Made by a program: the position numbers and the translations under genes. The notes beneath the pieces were generated by a model. It was not told the DNA's origin. It saw nothing but the letters and a program-made list of their open reading frames with translations, and ran no database searches. From NCBI GenBank assembly GCA_036303105.1, contig JAXJBF010000125.1, positions 1-21,403 on the forward strand: 21,403 bases of DNA. Direction: 5' to 3'. Below are positions 1-6,200 of this stretch, one piece after another; position 1 is the first letter of the stretch, and each line of letters begins with the position of its first letter. Origin of the DNA: UMGS1590 sp036303105. Its GTDB lineage: Bacteria > Bacillota > Peptococcia > Peptococcales > Peptococcaceae.

Positions 1-299
1 CCATTGCCATCATACGTTTCTATGTATCTGCTGGCCAAGCTTTTGCCAAGCACAATCTTCATCACGTATCCGCTGTAATTGTCGTCTTGCAGCCAAGCTG
101 TCTCACGCGACGCGTTCAAAAACACGGCTTCGGTCTGCAGGCCTTGGCGGCCGTCCTGATAAATATGATAGATCTCCGGCCCTGGCGCCTGCTCATCCGG
201 TCCAGCGTTCAGGCCAACAGCCAGCACCGCGGCCAAAAGCAGCAGCGTCAGGGCGCCCATGCCAACGACCTGCCAAAGACGTTTTCTGCGTGGTGTCAT
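1..299 (-). CDS. N-terminal part of a membrane-anchored protein of unknown function (cut by window edge)
   Basis: An open frame runs from an ATG at 299 to the window edge without a stop, giving about 99 residues. It begins MTPRRKRLWQVVG, a short basic segment, followed by a hydrophobic stretch at about residues 10-31 (rich in L, A, V). This fits a signal anchor or an uncleaved signal peptide with the rest outside the cell. The exported part seen so far is soluble-looking, with IYHIYQDGRQGLQTEAVFLN among its residues, and matches no family I recognise. A ribosome binding site AAGAAGG lies eight bases before the ATG, which decides the start. The gene lies downstream of ahbB but is separated from it by a terminator and has its own promoter candidate, so it is probably not part of the heme operon. 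The function is unknown. Confidence 0.7.
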   Translation of the reverse strand, partial: MTPRRKRLWQVVGMGALTLLLLAAVLAVGLNAGPDEQAPGPEIYHIYQDGRQGLQTEAVFLNASRETAWLQDDNYSGYVMKIVLGKSLASRYIETYDGN

Positions 300-354
300 G
301 GTTGTTCCCTTCTTTCGTTTAACCTTACATCAGTCACCGTTATATTATAATCTA

Positions 355-384
355 ATTATAAATGATGAAACCAAGCGTCGGCAA
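355..384 (-). promoter_or_regulatory. Candidate sigma-A promoter for the truncated membrane gene
   Basis: On the minus strand a TATAAT hexamer (355-360) lies 18 bases after TTGCCG (379-384). A second TATAAT at 344-349, eleven bases further on, has no good -35 box at normal spacing and may be an alternative. Both lie about 45-60 bases before the ATG at 299. An inverted repeat GCATCTT/AAGATGC (395-401 with 417-423, 15-base spacer) lies just upstream and could be an operator. This is predicted from sequence only. Confidence 0.5.
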
Positions 385-457
385 TCGCTGACATGCATCT
401 TCTCTGTCATATAGCAAAGATGCTTATTCATTAAGTGACAAGATGTAACTGCAGCAT

Positions 458-487
458 AAAAAGCGCCCCACCGCAAACGGTGAGGCG
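458..487 (-). terminator. Rho-independent terminator of the ahb operon
   Basis: A ten-base-pair stem (464-473 with 478-487, loop four bases, one G-T pair on the transcribed strand) is followed on the minus strand by five T residues (458-462). It begins about eight bases after the ahbB stop codon, so it ends the ahb transcript before the truncated membrane gene. Confidence 0.85.
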
Positions 488-494
488 TTGATCG

Positions 495-1013
495 TTATTC
501 AGCAATCATTTCTTCCGGCGTTTCCAGGAAGTATTTCATGCCGATTTTTTTCAGTTCGCGCAGGCTGCGCAGCTCCGCGTGAGGCACATCACTACCGGTC
601 ACACTGCGCACGAGGGCGCAGAGTTCGTCAAGGATGCACGCGTAGGCGTCGTCGCTTTGCGCATGCACCATGGTGTAGAAATTGTAAGGAAATCCCGGCC
701 GCCGCTCACGCTTGTAGCAGTGGGTCACCGCAGGATGTGTGCTGACCGCTGCGCCAACGGCAGCAATATCTGCCTCAGGAATGTCCCAAACAAGCATCAC
801 GTTAACCTTATAGCCCACGTTTTTATGGCGCAGCGCAATGGAAATGCGTTTGAGGCAGCCTTTTTCCTGCAGGCTGCGGATGCCGTCCAAAAGCGCTGCT
901 TCACTGATGCCGAGGTCTTCAGCAATCACGCGATACGGTTCCGGCACCAATGGCAGCTCCTGCTGCAGGGCGCGCACGATGGCTTTTTCCTGTTCACTGA
1001 GCGGTGTTGGCAT
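495..1013 (-). CDS. ahbB: Siroheme decarboxylase, beta subunit
   Basis: AhbA and AhbB together decarboxylate the two acetate side chains at C12 and C18 of siroheme to give 12,18-didecarboxysiroheme, the first step of the alternative heme pathway; the enzyme is cytoplasmic. The 172-residue product has the AsnC/Lrp-like layout of the family: an N-terminal winged-helix part (PEPYRVIAEDLGISEAAL) followed by a ferredoxin-like domain carrying VTHCYKRERRPGFPYNFYTMVH. The H-C-Y-x-R block followed by YNFYTMVH is characteristic of AhbB. The start at 1013 is chosen because AAGGAGG lies just before it; an upstream in-frame ATG at 1055 would include this site and the end of ahbA. The gene overlaps the 3' end of ahbA by 20 bases, which suggests translational coupling, and it is the last gene of the operon. 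The similarity to transcription factors is ancestral; an enzymatic role is inferred from the operon. Confidence 0.9.
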   Translation of the reverse strand: MPTPLSEQEKAIVRALQQELPLVPEPYRVIAEDLGISEAALLDGIRSLQEKGCLKRISIALRHKNVGYKVNVMLVWDIPEADIAAVGAAVSTHPAVTHCYKRERRPGFPYNFYTMVHAQSDDAYACILDELCALVRSVTGSDVPHAELRSLRELKKIGMKYFLETPEEMIAE

Positions 1014-1491
1014 GGCGGCCTCCTTCCTGGTGGGCAAGATCGAAGGTAACATCAATCTTGAAGCGCTGGCTCATTTCAAAACGCATCATACACTGCACAG
1101 CGTCACACGCCTCGATGCGGTCGAGAATCCAATCGCGTGTTGGACGATTGATGGCGATGAGTGTGAACCAGATGCTGTAGTCGTGGCTGCGCTCGTAATT
1201 GTGGGTAACACCAGGGAACTGATTGATGAAGGCCACCGCCTCGTCAAAGGCGCCTGGCGCCGGCTGTACAGCCACAAGCATGGAATCATAGCCCAGGCGG
1301 CGCGAGTCGAAAAAGCCCGACATGCGGCGAATGATGTTCTCCTCCTTCATGCGTGCAATGCGCGCAATCACTTCGTCCTCGCTGACGCCGCCAATTTCTT
1401 CGGCCATGGCCTGGTACGGGCGGCGCTCAATGGCGATGCCGCGCTGCAAAATCATAAGAATGTCGCGGTCGATGCGGTCCATCTCAAACAT
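994..1491 (-). CDS. ahbA: Siroheme decarboxylase, alpha subunit
   Basis: This is the partner of AhbB in the siroheme decarboxylase heterodimer. The 165-residue product starts MFEMDRIDRDILMILQRG, a typical Lrp/AsnC-type helix-turn-helix opening, followed by IGGVSEDEVIARIARMKEENIIRRMSG and the AsnC-type effector domain with PGVTHNYERSHDYSIWFTLIA. The THNYER-H-WFTL pattern is the AhbA hallmark. The start codon lies inside the end of ahbD (eight-base overlap) with a GAGAGGGGG ribosome binding site. A second ATG three codons later is possible. The gene is thus flanked by overlaps on both sides, in the order ahbC-ahbD-ahbA-ahbB. An Lrp-type regulator would be the alternative call, but two adjacent members beside two radical SAM heme enzymes make the enzyme role much more likely. 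Confidence 0.9.
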   Translation of the reverse strand: MFEMDRIDRDILMILQRGIAIERRPYQAMAEEIGGVSEDEVIARIARMKEENIIRRMSGFFDSRRLGYDSMLVAVQPAPGAFDEAVAFINQFPGVTHNYERSHDYSIWFTLIAINRPTRDWILDRIEACDAVQCMMRFEMSQRFKIDVTFDLAHQEGGRHANTAQ

Positions 1492-2488
1492 TGCTGGCCC
1501 CCTCTCGGTTCAGCACACAAAGCGGATCGGCGCTCATATAGTCGCCGCGATGATAATAAGCCGCGCGCGCACGGCAGCCGCCGCAGGAGGTGCGATAGCC
1601 GCAGGCACCGCAGCTGCCGCTGTAGTCACTGGTGCGCAAGGTCTTGAACGCCTCGCTCTCCTGCCAAATGCGGTCAAACGACAGTGTGCGCACATTGCCC
1701 ACAGGCATGTCCAGATAAGCGCAAGGCTGCACATCACCGCGCGGCGAAATGATGCAATAGCTGATGCCAGCCAGGCAGCCTTTGGAAAAGCGCTGTTTGT
1801 GGCCCACCTCATCGGCAACGCGAATAAACTGCGGCGCACAGGTTGGCTTCACTTCGATCGGCACCGTCTTGGCCTTGTTCATGATGCGCATGAGCACGTT
1901 TTCATACGCGCGACGTTCCAAGGCCTGATCTTCGATGTCCTCACCACGGCCCGTTGGCACGAGGAAGAAAATGTGATGGCCGCGAGCACCAATCTCCACA
2001 GCAAAATCGGTGATGTGCGTCACTTCTGCTTCGTTCCAGTCCATGACGGTGGTGTGAATCTGAAATGGCAGCCCGGCGTTGCGGCAGTACATCATGCCAT
2101 TGAAGGCCGCTTGCCAGGCGCCGTGCTGACAGCGCAGGCGGTCGTGGGCTTTGGCGCTGAGGCTGTCGAGGCTGATGCCCGCAGCCATCAGGCCGCAATC
2201 CTTGAGCCGTTCCACCACTTCCGGCGTCAGCAACGTGCCGTTGGTGCCGAGCACTGGCCGCAGGCCCACTTCGCTGGCATGGCGGATAAGGTCAAAAATG
2301 TCCTCGCGCAGGAGCGGCTCACCGCCGGAAAAGATCATGATCTGAAAACCGGCACGGGCAATCTCATCAATGAGCCTCATTCCTTCAGCGGTGCTCAGTT
2401 CACCCTCGGCTTCCTTGCCGGAGCCACGGTAGCAATGGGCGCAGTAGAGGTTACAGGCATTGGTGGTGTTCCAACTGATGATCTTCAT
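1484..2488 (-). CDS. ahbD: Radical SAM heme synthase (Fe-coproporphyrin III to heme b)
   Basis: AhbD performs the last step of the alternative pathway, oxidative decarboxylation of two propionates of Fe-coproporphyrin III to vinyl groups, giving heme b. The 334-residue product has the radical SAM CxxxCxxC cluster motif at Cys12, Cys16 and Cys19 (ACNLYCAHCYRGSG). It also has the GGEP motif (FSGGEPLLR) and a cysteine-rich SPASM-type C terminus (CLAGISYC, QPCAYLD, then CGACGYRTSCGGCRARAAYYH and a late Cys) for a second iron-sulfur cluster. YRGSGKEAEGELST near the N terminus is typical of AhbD. The start at 2488 is set by GGAGGTG five bases upstream and by the ATGA overlap with the ahbC stop; a longer frame to 2518 reads into ahbC and is unlikely. 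Its 3' end overlaps ahbA. Confidence 0.93.
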   Translation of the reverse strand: MKIISWNTTNACNLYCAHCYRGSGKEAEGELSTAEGMRLIDEIARAGFQIMIFSGGEPLLREDIFDLIRHASEVGLRPVLGTNGTLLTPEVVERLKDCGLMAAGISLDSLSAKAHDRLRCQHGAWQAAFNGMMYCRNAGLPFQIHTTVMDWNEAEVTHITDFAVEIGARGHHIFFLVPTGRGEDIEDQALERRAYENVLMRIMNKAKTVPIEVKPTCAPQFIRVADEVGHKQRFSKGCLAGISYCIISPRGDVQPCAYLDMPVGNVRTLSFDRIWQESEAFKTLRTSDYSGSCGACGYRTSCGGCRARAAYYHRGDYMSADPLCVLNREGASNV

Positions 2489-3678
2489 GGCTGCACCTCC
2501 GGCGCTGGCATGGCGCATTCCTCGTCGCTCAGGTAGCAGGCTGGGTCAAAGCCCCAGAAATCACCTGTCACCGCTTCGCCGCGGGCGCGGAAATTGCCGT
2601 TGCAGATAGAAAGCCAGCTGCAGGCGCGGCAGCGCGCATCCAACAGCGGCTTGCGATCCTTGAGCCCTGCCAACAACGGCAGGCTGGTGTCGCTCCAAAT
2701 GTCGCCAAAGGCGCGCTCGCGCACATTGCCCAGGGTGTGGTGCTGGGTAAACTGATCAGGATGCACGTTGCCTTCGTTGTCCACATTGGCAAAGGCCATG
2801 CCCGAGCGGTTGCCGCCGCTCATTGACAGCAGGCGATAGATGGCTGCGGCACGTGCAGGGTCTTTGTCACGATACTTGAGGTAAAGATACGGTCCATCGG
2901 CATGGTTGTCGACGAGGAGCACCTCTTTTTTCAAGCCGCGGCGGTCAAAATCCAGCACGCGATCAACAATCACATCCACCACGGTGCGGGTTTCCTCCGC
3001 GCTCAAGTCTTCAGCACGAATGACAGCGCCGCGGCCAGAGTAGACCAGATGATAGAAGCAGATGCGGTCGATGTCCTCCTGCTCAAGCAAATCGAGCACC
3101 GCTGGCACCGACGCCATGTTGCTGCGGTTGATCGTGAAGCGCAGCCCCACGCGCTGGCCCACGGCACGACAGTTGCGGATACCCTCGAGGGCGCGCGCAT
3201 AGGCGCCTTCCACACCGCGAAAAGCATCGTTGACAGCAGGATCGCCGTCAATAGAAATGCCCACATAGCCAATGCCATGGTCCTTGATGGTGCGTGCCAT
3301 CTCTGGCGTAATCAGGGTGCCGTTGGTCGATAAGGTGGCACGAATGCCCTTTTCTCTCGCATAGGCTGTTAAGGTGAACAAGTCCTCGCGCATCAAAGGC
3401 TCTCCGCCGGTAAAAAGAATCACCGGCACACGAAAAGCCGCCAAGTCGTCAATAAAAGCCAGCGCTTCGGCGGTGGTCAGCTCACCTTCGTAGCGTTTGC
3501 CTTCAGAGTTGGCGTAGCAATGACGGCATTTCAAATTGCACGTGCGGGTGCAGTTCCAGCTCACAACCGGTCCGCGTCCTGCAGCGACCCCATTTTGAGC
3601 GTGACGACTTTCCGGCGTGTAACGCAAATCATCTCCATAATAAGCGTCGCCGGTCAATAATTTTGTTAAACTAAGCAT
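2485..3678 (-). CDS. ahbC: Radical SAM 12,18-didecarboxysiroheme deacetylase
   Basis: AhbC removes the acetate groups at C2 and C7 of 12,18-didecarboxysiroheme to give Fe-coproporphyrin III. The 397-residue product opens MLSLTKLLTGDAYYGDDLRY, the usual short AhbC N-terminal extension. It then carries the radical SAM motif at Cys47, Cys51 and Cys54 (CNLKCRHCYANSEG), FTGGEPLMRED, and the C-terminal cysteine region CRACSWLSICNGNFRARGEAV and DPACYLSDEEC. These last segments are close to a family signature. The start at 3678 is preferred because AAAGGGA lies seven bases upstream and the protein then begins as AhbC normally does; a longer frame to 3753 adds an unrelated basic segment from the structured leader. 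It is the first gene of the operon and shares an ATGA overlap with ahbD. Confidence 0.93.
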   Translation of the reverse strand: MLSLTKLLTGDAYYGDDLRYTPESRHAQNGVAAGRGPVVSWNCTRTCNLKCRHCYANSEGKRYEGELTTAEALAFIDDLAAFRVPVILFTGGEPLMREDLFTLTAYAREKGIRATLSTNGTLITPEMARTIKDHGIGYVGISIDGDPAVNDAFRGVEGAYARALEGIRNCRAVGQRVGLRFTINRSNMASVPAVLDLLEQEDIDRICFYHLVYSGRGAVIRAEDLSAEETRTVVDVIVDRVLDFDRRGLKKEVLLVDNHADGPYLYLKYRDKDPARAAAIYRLLSMSGGNRSGMAFANVDNEGNVHPDQFTQHHTLGNVRERAFGDIWSDTSLPLLAGLKDRKPLLDARCRACSWLSICNGNFRARGEAVTGDFWGFDPACYLSDEECAMPAPEVQP

Positions 3679-3730
3679 AATTTCCCTTTCAAATCGATCC
3701 CTTGACGATAAATACCTTCCAATCTCATGC

Positions 3731-3801
3731 GCCCTGTGCCTGCTGTGCGCCATGCAGCAGTGCCGAACGCTGAACGCCCTCGGCAGTCCTGCAGACAGGG
3801 C
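3731..3801 (-). promoter_or_regulatory. Structured 5' leader of the ahb operon (three-helix element, candidate cis-regulator)
   Basis: The region between ahbC and the DUF3783-like gene (3679-3985) holds no convincing gene. In the predicted ahb transcript, a seven-base-pair closing helix (GCCCTGT at 3801-3795 with ACAGGGC at 3737-3731) encloses two hairpins. One is TGCCGA/TCGGCA (3785-3780 with 3766-3761); the other is CTGCTG/CAGCAG (3760-3755 with 3745-3740). The two hairpins abut directly. About 50 bases separate the element from the ahbC start, and no terminator T-tract follows it, so any control would more likely be on translation or RNA stability. It matches no riboswitch class I know. 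The pairing is seen in the sequence; a regulatory role is inference. Confidence 0.4.
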
Positions 3802-3845
3802 CGCTCAGAATGAACATTTTTATTTCACGTTCATTTTGCGTTTTC

Positions 3846-3874
3846 AGTATACGAAAAAAAGCAGGCGCGGTCAA
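3846..3874 (-). promoter_or_regulatory. Predicted promoter of the ahb operon, overlapping a terminator
   Basis: TTGACC (3869-3874) and TATACT (3846-3851) are separated by exactly 17 bases on the minus strand. The -35 box lies inside the terminator hairpin that closes the preceding gene, so the same bases end one transcript and start the next. The predicted start near 3839 gives a leader of about 160 bases before ahbC. The copy at 4607-4635 has the same arrangement. Confidence 0.65.
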
Positions 3875-3895
3875 CCATTGATTGACTGCGCCTGC
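3854..3895 (-). terminator. Rho-independent terminator after the DUF3783-like gene (module copy 1)
   Basis: Arms GCAGGCGC (3861-3868) and GCGCCTGC (3888-3895) are extended by GTCAA/TTGAC across one mismatch position, with a seven-base loop, and are followed on the minus strand by seven T residues (3854-3860). It lies about 90 bases after the DUF3783-like stop codon. The sequence is identical to the terminator behind htrA. Confidence 0.88.
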
Positions 3896-3985
3896 AAATA
3901 ATACGTAATATGGTTCGCCAAGAGTGACCTGCACGTCGCTTGCCATGCTTGCCGCGCATGGCCCCTTCCAGCGTGCGCGGCCAGT

Positions 3986-4570
3986 TTAGGCCAGCAGCGC
4001 CTTCATAGCATTTTGCAGATTCACAATATGTTTGTCGATGTCCTTTGGATCGATCTGATCAAACTGGCTGTCGGTATCGCTGACCACCGCATCCAGGAAA
4101 TCGTTGGCGTTGGCGATTGCGATTTTCAGTGTGCTCCAGCGGTCCTGGTCGTAGCGCTCTTCTTTCAGTGCAGAGCAGCCGTCGATCATTTGCTGCAGGA
4201 AGCCCAGCTTGGCCAAAAACTGCTGATAATCACGGTGGCCAATGAGCACATCCCCAAGGGTGAGGCCCATCATGCTGTCGTCAGCGAGCACTTGATAGCC
4301 AAAAACAATGCCGTTGTCGACGAGCTTGTCGAGGAACTTGGCGGCAGCATCGTGTTCGATGTCGGCAGCGTTGAAGATGATGCCAGGATCTTCCGGCAGG
4401 TCTTCTGCTGGATGCGCCTTGGCATCGGTGTCACCAGCAAAGAGTGCGCCCAGTGTCTGGCCGGCAGCGTCCTTGCCCACATAGCGGTGTTCCAAGCCTT
4501 CTTCAGCGAGGATTTCACTCAAACGTTTGGCGCGGCTGTCTTCTTCTGGAATTTGGTACAAAATTATCAT
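3986..4570 (-). CDS. DUF3783-like protein of unknown function
   Basis: The 194-residue product begins MIILYQIPEEDSRAKRLSEILAEEGLEHRYVGKDAAGQTLGALF. That layout (a short beta strand, then RxxRL, then LGALF) resembles clostridial DUF3783 proteins, whose function is not established. A second block, VDNGIVFGYQVLADDSMMGLTLGDVLIGH, fits the rest of that family. Residues from about 135 onward form a predicted helical extension (LKIAIANANDFLDAVV, VNLQNAMKALLA) that I do not recognise. There is no signal peptide or membrane segment, so it is probably cytoplasmic. The start at 4570 is preferred for the AAAGGGG nine bases upstream; an ATG at 4594 (MNVKGIPF) is an alternative, and still longer frames run through the htrA terminator. 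The gene sits between two copies of a terminator-promoter repeat and so is likely transcribed alone. Confidence 0.7.
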   Translation of the reverse strand: MIILYQIPEEDSRAKRLSEILAEEGLEHRYVGKDAAGQTLGALFAGDTDAKAHPAEDLPEDPGIIFNAADIEHDAAAKFLDKLVDNGIVFGYQVLADDSMMGLTLGDVLIGHRDYQQFLAKLGFLQQMIDGCSALKEERYDQDRWSTLKIAIANANDFLDAVVSDTDSQFDQIDPKDIDKHIVNLQNAMKALLA

Positions 4571-4606
4571 AAATGGTATCCCCTTTACGTTCATTTTTAC
4601 TTCTTC

Positions 4607-4635
4607 AGTGTACGAAAAAAAGCAGGCGCGGTCAA
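4607..4635 (-). promoter_or_regulatory. Predicted promoter of the DUF3783-like gene, overlapping the htrA terminator
   Basis: TTGACC (4630-4635) lies 17 bases before TACACT (4607-4612) on the minus strand. It has the same geometry as the ahb promoter copy, differing by one base in the -10 box. The -35 box is part of the terminator hairpin, and the seven-T tract lies in the spacer. Confidence 0.6.
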
Positions 4636-4656
4636 CCATTGATTGACTGCGCCTGC
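4615..4656 (-). terminator. Rho-independent terminator of htrA (module copy 2)
   Basis: GCAGGCGC (4622-4629) pairs with GCGCCTGC (4649-4656), with inner GTCAA/TTGAC pairing and a seven-base loop, followed on the minus strand by seven T residues (4615-4621). It begins 12 bases after the htrA stop codon. Confidence 0.9.
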
Positions 4657-4668
4657 AAAAAGACGTGG

Positions 4669-6159
4669 TTAGCTTTGTTCGCCGAGAGTGACTTTCACCT
4701 CGCTGCTCTGTCCGCTGCGTTCCACCGTCAGTGTGACACTGTCACCAGGCTGTTTGCTGCCCAGATAATTGGAGAGATCTTCAAAGCTGGAGACTGTGGT
4801 GCCGTCCACGCCAGTGATGACATCGCCCATGCGGATGCCAGCGGTGTAGGCTGGGCCGCCTTCGGTGACGCCAGCGACCAGGATGCCGCTGGTCTGATCA
4901 ATGCCGACCTGATGGGCCAGGTCCTCATCCAGGCTGTAGCCGGTGATGCCGACCCAGGCTTTCTTTGTGGAGGTATTGGTGTTGCTGCCGTCCTTGACGC
5001 TGTTGACAAAGTCGAGCACGGTGTTGCTTGGGATGGCAAAGCCCATGCCTTCAACATCGTACATGCTGTTGGAAGACACCTTCAGCGAGTTGATGCCGAT
5101 GAGCTGAGCCTGGCCGTTGAGCAGGGCACCGCCGCTGTTGCCGTTGTTGATGGCGGCGTTGGTCTGAATGTAGCCAATGTTGCCGCTTTCGCTGGAGATC
5201 TGTCGGTCAATGCCGCTGACGATCCCATCGGTGACGGTGTTGGCGAATTCGCTGCCGAGAGGGTTACCGATGGCGACGGCCAAATCACCGACCTGTACCT
5301 GATCGCTGTCGGCAAAGCTCAGATAAGGCAGGTTCGAGCCGTCAATCTTGAGCACTGCCAGGTCGAGGCTGGAATCGGCGCCGAGCACCTGGGCATCGTA
5401 CTGGGTGCCGTCTTCGGTGGTGACAACGACGCTGTCAGCGCCTTCAATGACGTGATAGTTTGTAACGATCATGCCGTCTTCGCTGATGATGACACCGGAG
5501 CCATAGCCTTGGGCGGTATCTTCACCACTGCTCTGCTGCTGATTCTGTGCAAAGCCGAAAATATTGGTAGACTGGCTGGAGGTCATGTTGTACACACTGA
5601 CAACAGCTGGCATGGCTTCGGCTGCAATGCTGGAAACGGTCATATTGCCGTCGGCATCATAGGTGATTTCATCGGTGTTGCGTGGTGTGGATACAGCCTG
5701 AATGGTGCCGCCAGAATTGGTCTTGGCACCGACATAACCGCCGGCTGCCCCACCAATGACAGCGCCAATGAGCAGCGCCGCAATCACCTTGATCAAACCG
5801 CTGTTCTTCACGCGGCGCGTTTTGCCGCCTGGGTGATGGCCAGCGCTATGCGGTGTTGGCTGAACAAGGCCCACCTGCTCTGCCTCCACATGCTCAGCTT
5901 CGCTGCTGTCTTCTGGTGCAGCAGCTGATTGTGCCGTCTCACCGGTCGCCTGTGGGCCGGCAGCAGTTGTTGTGGCAGCATCCTGCGCAGCGTTTTCCGC
6001 GCGCACATAGGTGCCGCCGTCGTAAGCATCACCAACAGGTTGTGCCAGACGGGTGGCATCGCCAGCCTGCGCATCATCAGCGCGCACATAGCCGGATGCA
6101 GCCTGTTCCTGTCTTGCGTCCAGAGGATCGCTATTGGTTGGTTTTTGATCGTTTTCCAT
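4669..6159 (-). CDS. htrA: HtrA/DegP-family membrane-anchored serine protease with PDZ domain
   Basis: HtrA proteins degrade or refold damaged extracytoplasmic proteins. The 496-residue product has a long acidic, Ala/Gln-rich cytoplasmic N terminus (about 115 residues) with two YVRA(D/E) segments. A membrane span follows at about 120-145 (IKVIAALLIGAVIGGAAGGYVGA), then a trypsin-like domain with a complete triad: His236 (NYHVIEGAD), Asp266 (SSLDLAVL) and Ser342 (NNGNSGGALL). A single PDZ domain occupies about 400-490 (GGPAYTAGIRMGDVITGVDG). The start at 6159 has a GAAGGAG site about nine bases upstream. It follows walJ by 41 bases on the same strand, the order seen in many Bacillota where both belong to the WalRK cell-wall locus; no walR or walK is present here. 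A terminator closes it. Confidence 0.93.
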   Translation of the reverse strand: MENDQKPTNSDPLDARQEQAASGYVRADDAQAGDATRLAQPVGDAYDGGTYVRAENAAQDAATTTAAGPQATGETAQSAAAPEDSSEAEHVEAEQVGLVQPTPHSAGHHPGGKTRRVKNSGLIKVIAALLIGAVIGGAAGGYVGAKTNSGGTIQAVSTPRNTDEITYDADGNMTVSSIAAEAMPAVVSVYNMTSSQSTNIFGFAQNQQQSSGEDTAQGYGSGVIISEDGMIVTNYHVIEGADSVVVTTEDGTQYDAQVLGADSSLDLAVLKIDGSNLPYLSFADSDQVQVGDLAVAIGNPLGSEFANTVTDGIVSGIDRQISSESGNIGYIQTNAAINNGNSGGALLNGQAQLIGINSLKVSSNSMYDVEGMGFAIPSNTVLDFVNSVKDGSNTNTSTKKAWVGITGYSLDEDLAHQVGIDQTSGILVAGVTEGGPAYTAGIRMGDVITGVDGTTVSSFEDLSNYLGSKQPGDSVTLTVERSGQSSEVKVTLGEQS

Positions 6160-6200
6160 ATTAAAACAGCTCCTTCGCTAGTATATGAACGTGGTTTTTT

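Larger units (their letters stand above)
3827..3936. repeat. Direct repeat, copy 1: decayed htrA tail plus terminator-promoter module
   Basis: Bases 3850-3898 are identical to 4611-4659 (49 of 49). Similarity continues more weakly on both sides. Towards 3936 the minus strand encodes ASDVQVTLGEP, matching the HtrA C terminus SEVKVTLGEQS. Towards 3827 the shared ACGTTCATTTT block is the region where an ATGAACG start candidate lies in the other copy. The two copies flank the DUF3783-like gene at a distance of about 760 bases. Confidence 0.8.
4586..4708. repeat. Direct repeat, copy 2: htrA 3' end plus terminator-promoter module
   Basis: This is the presumed parent of the copy at 3827-3936. Here the flanks are intact: the true 3' end of htrA on one side and the start region of the DUF3783-like gene on the other. 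The identical core is 4611-4659. Confidence 0.8.

Noticed and set aside
1322..2536. Long plus-strand open frame (404 codons) opposite ahbD and ahbA
   Set aside because: It is antisense to genes with clear family motifs, has no ribosome binding site and reads as low-complexity Ala/His/Arg-rich protein, as expected for a GC-rich shadow frame.
3725..3946. 73-codon minus-strand ORF spanning the terminator before ahbC
   Set aside because: It reads through the hairpin and the leader and starts in the htrA remnant. The VTLGE part is a relic and the rest is not protein-like.
4573..5928. 451-codon plus-strand frame opposite htrA
   Set aside because: htrA has an intact triad and PDZ domain on the other strand; the antisense frame has no recognisable domain or start signal.
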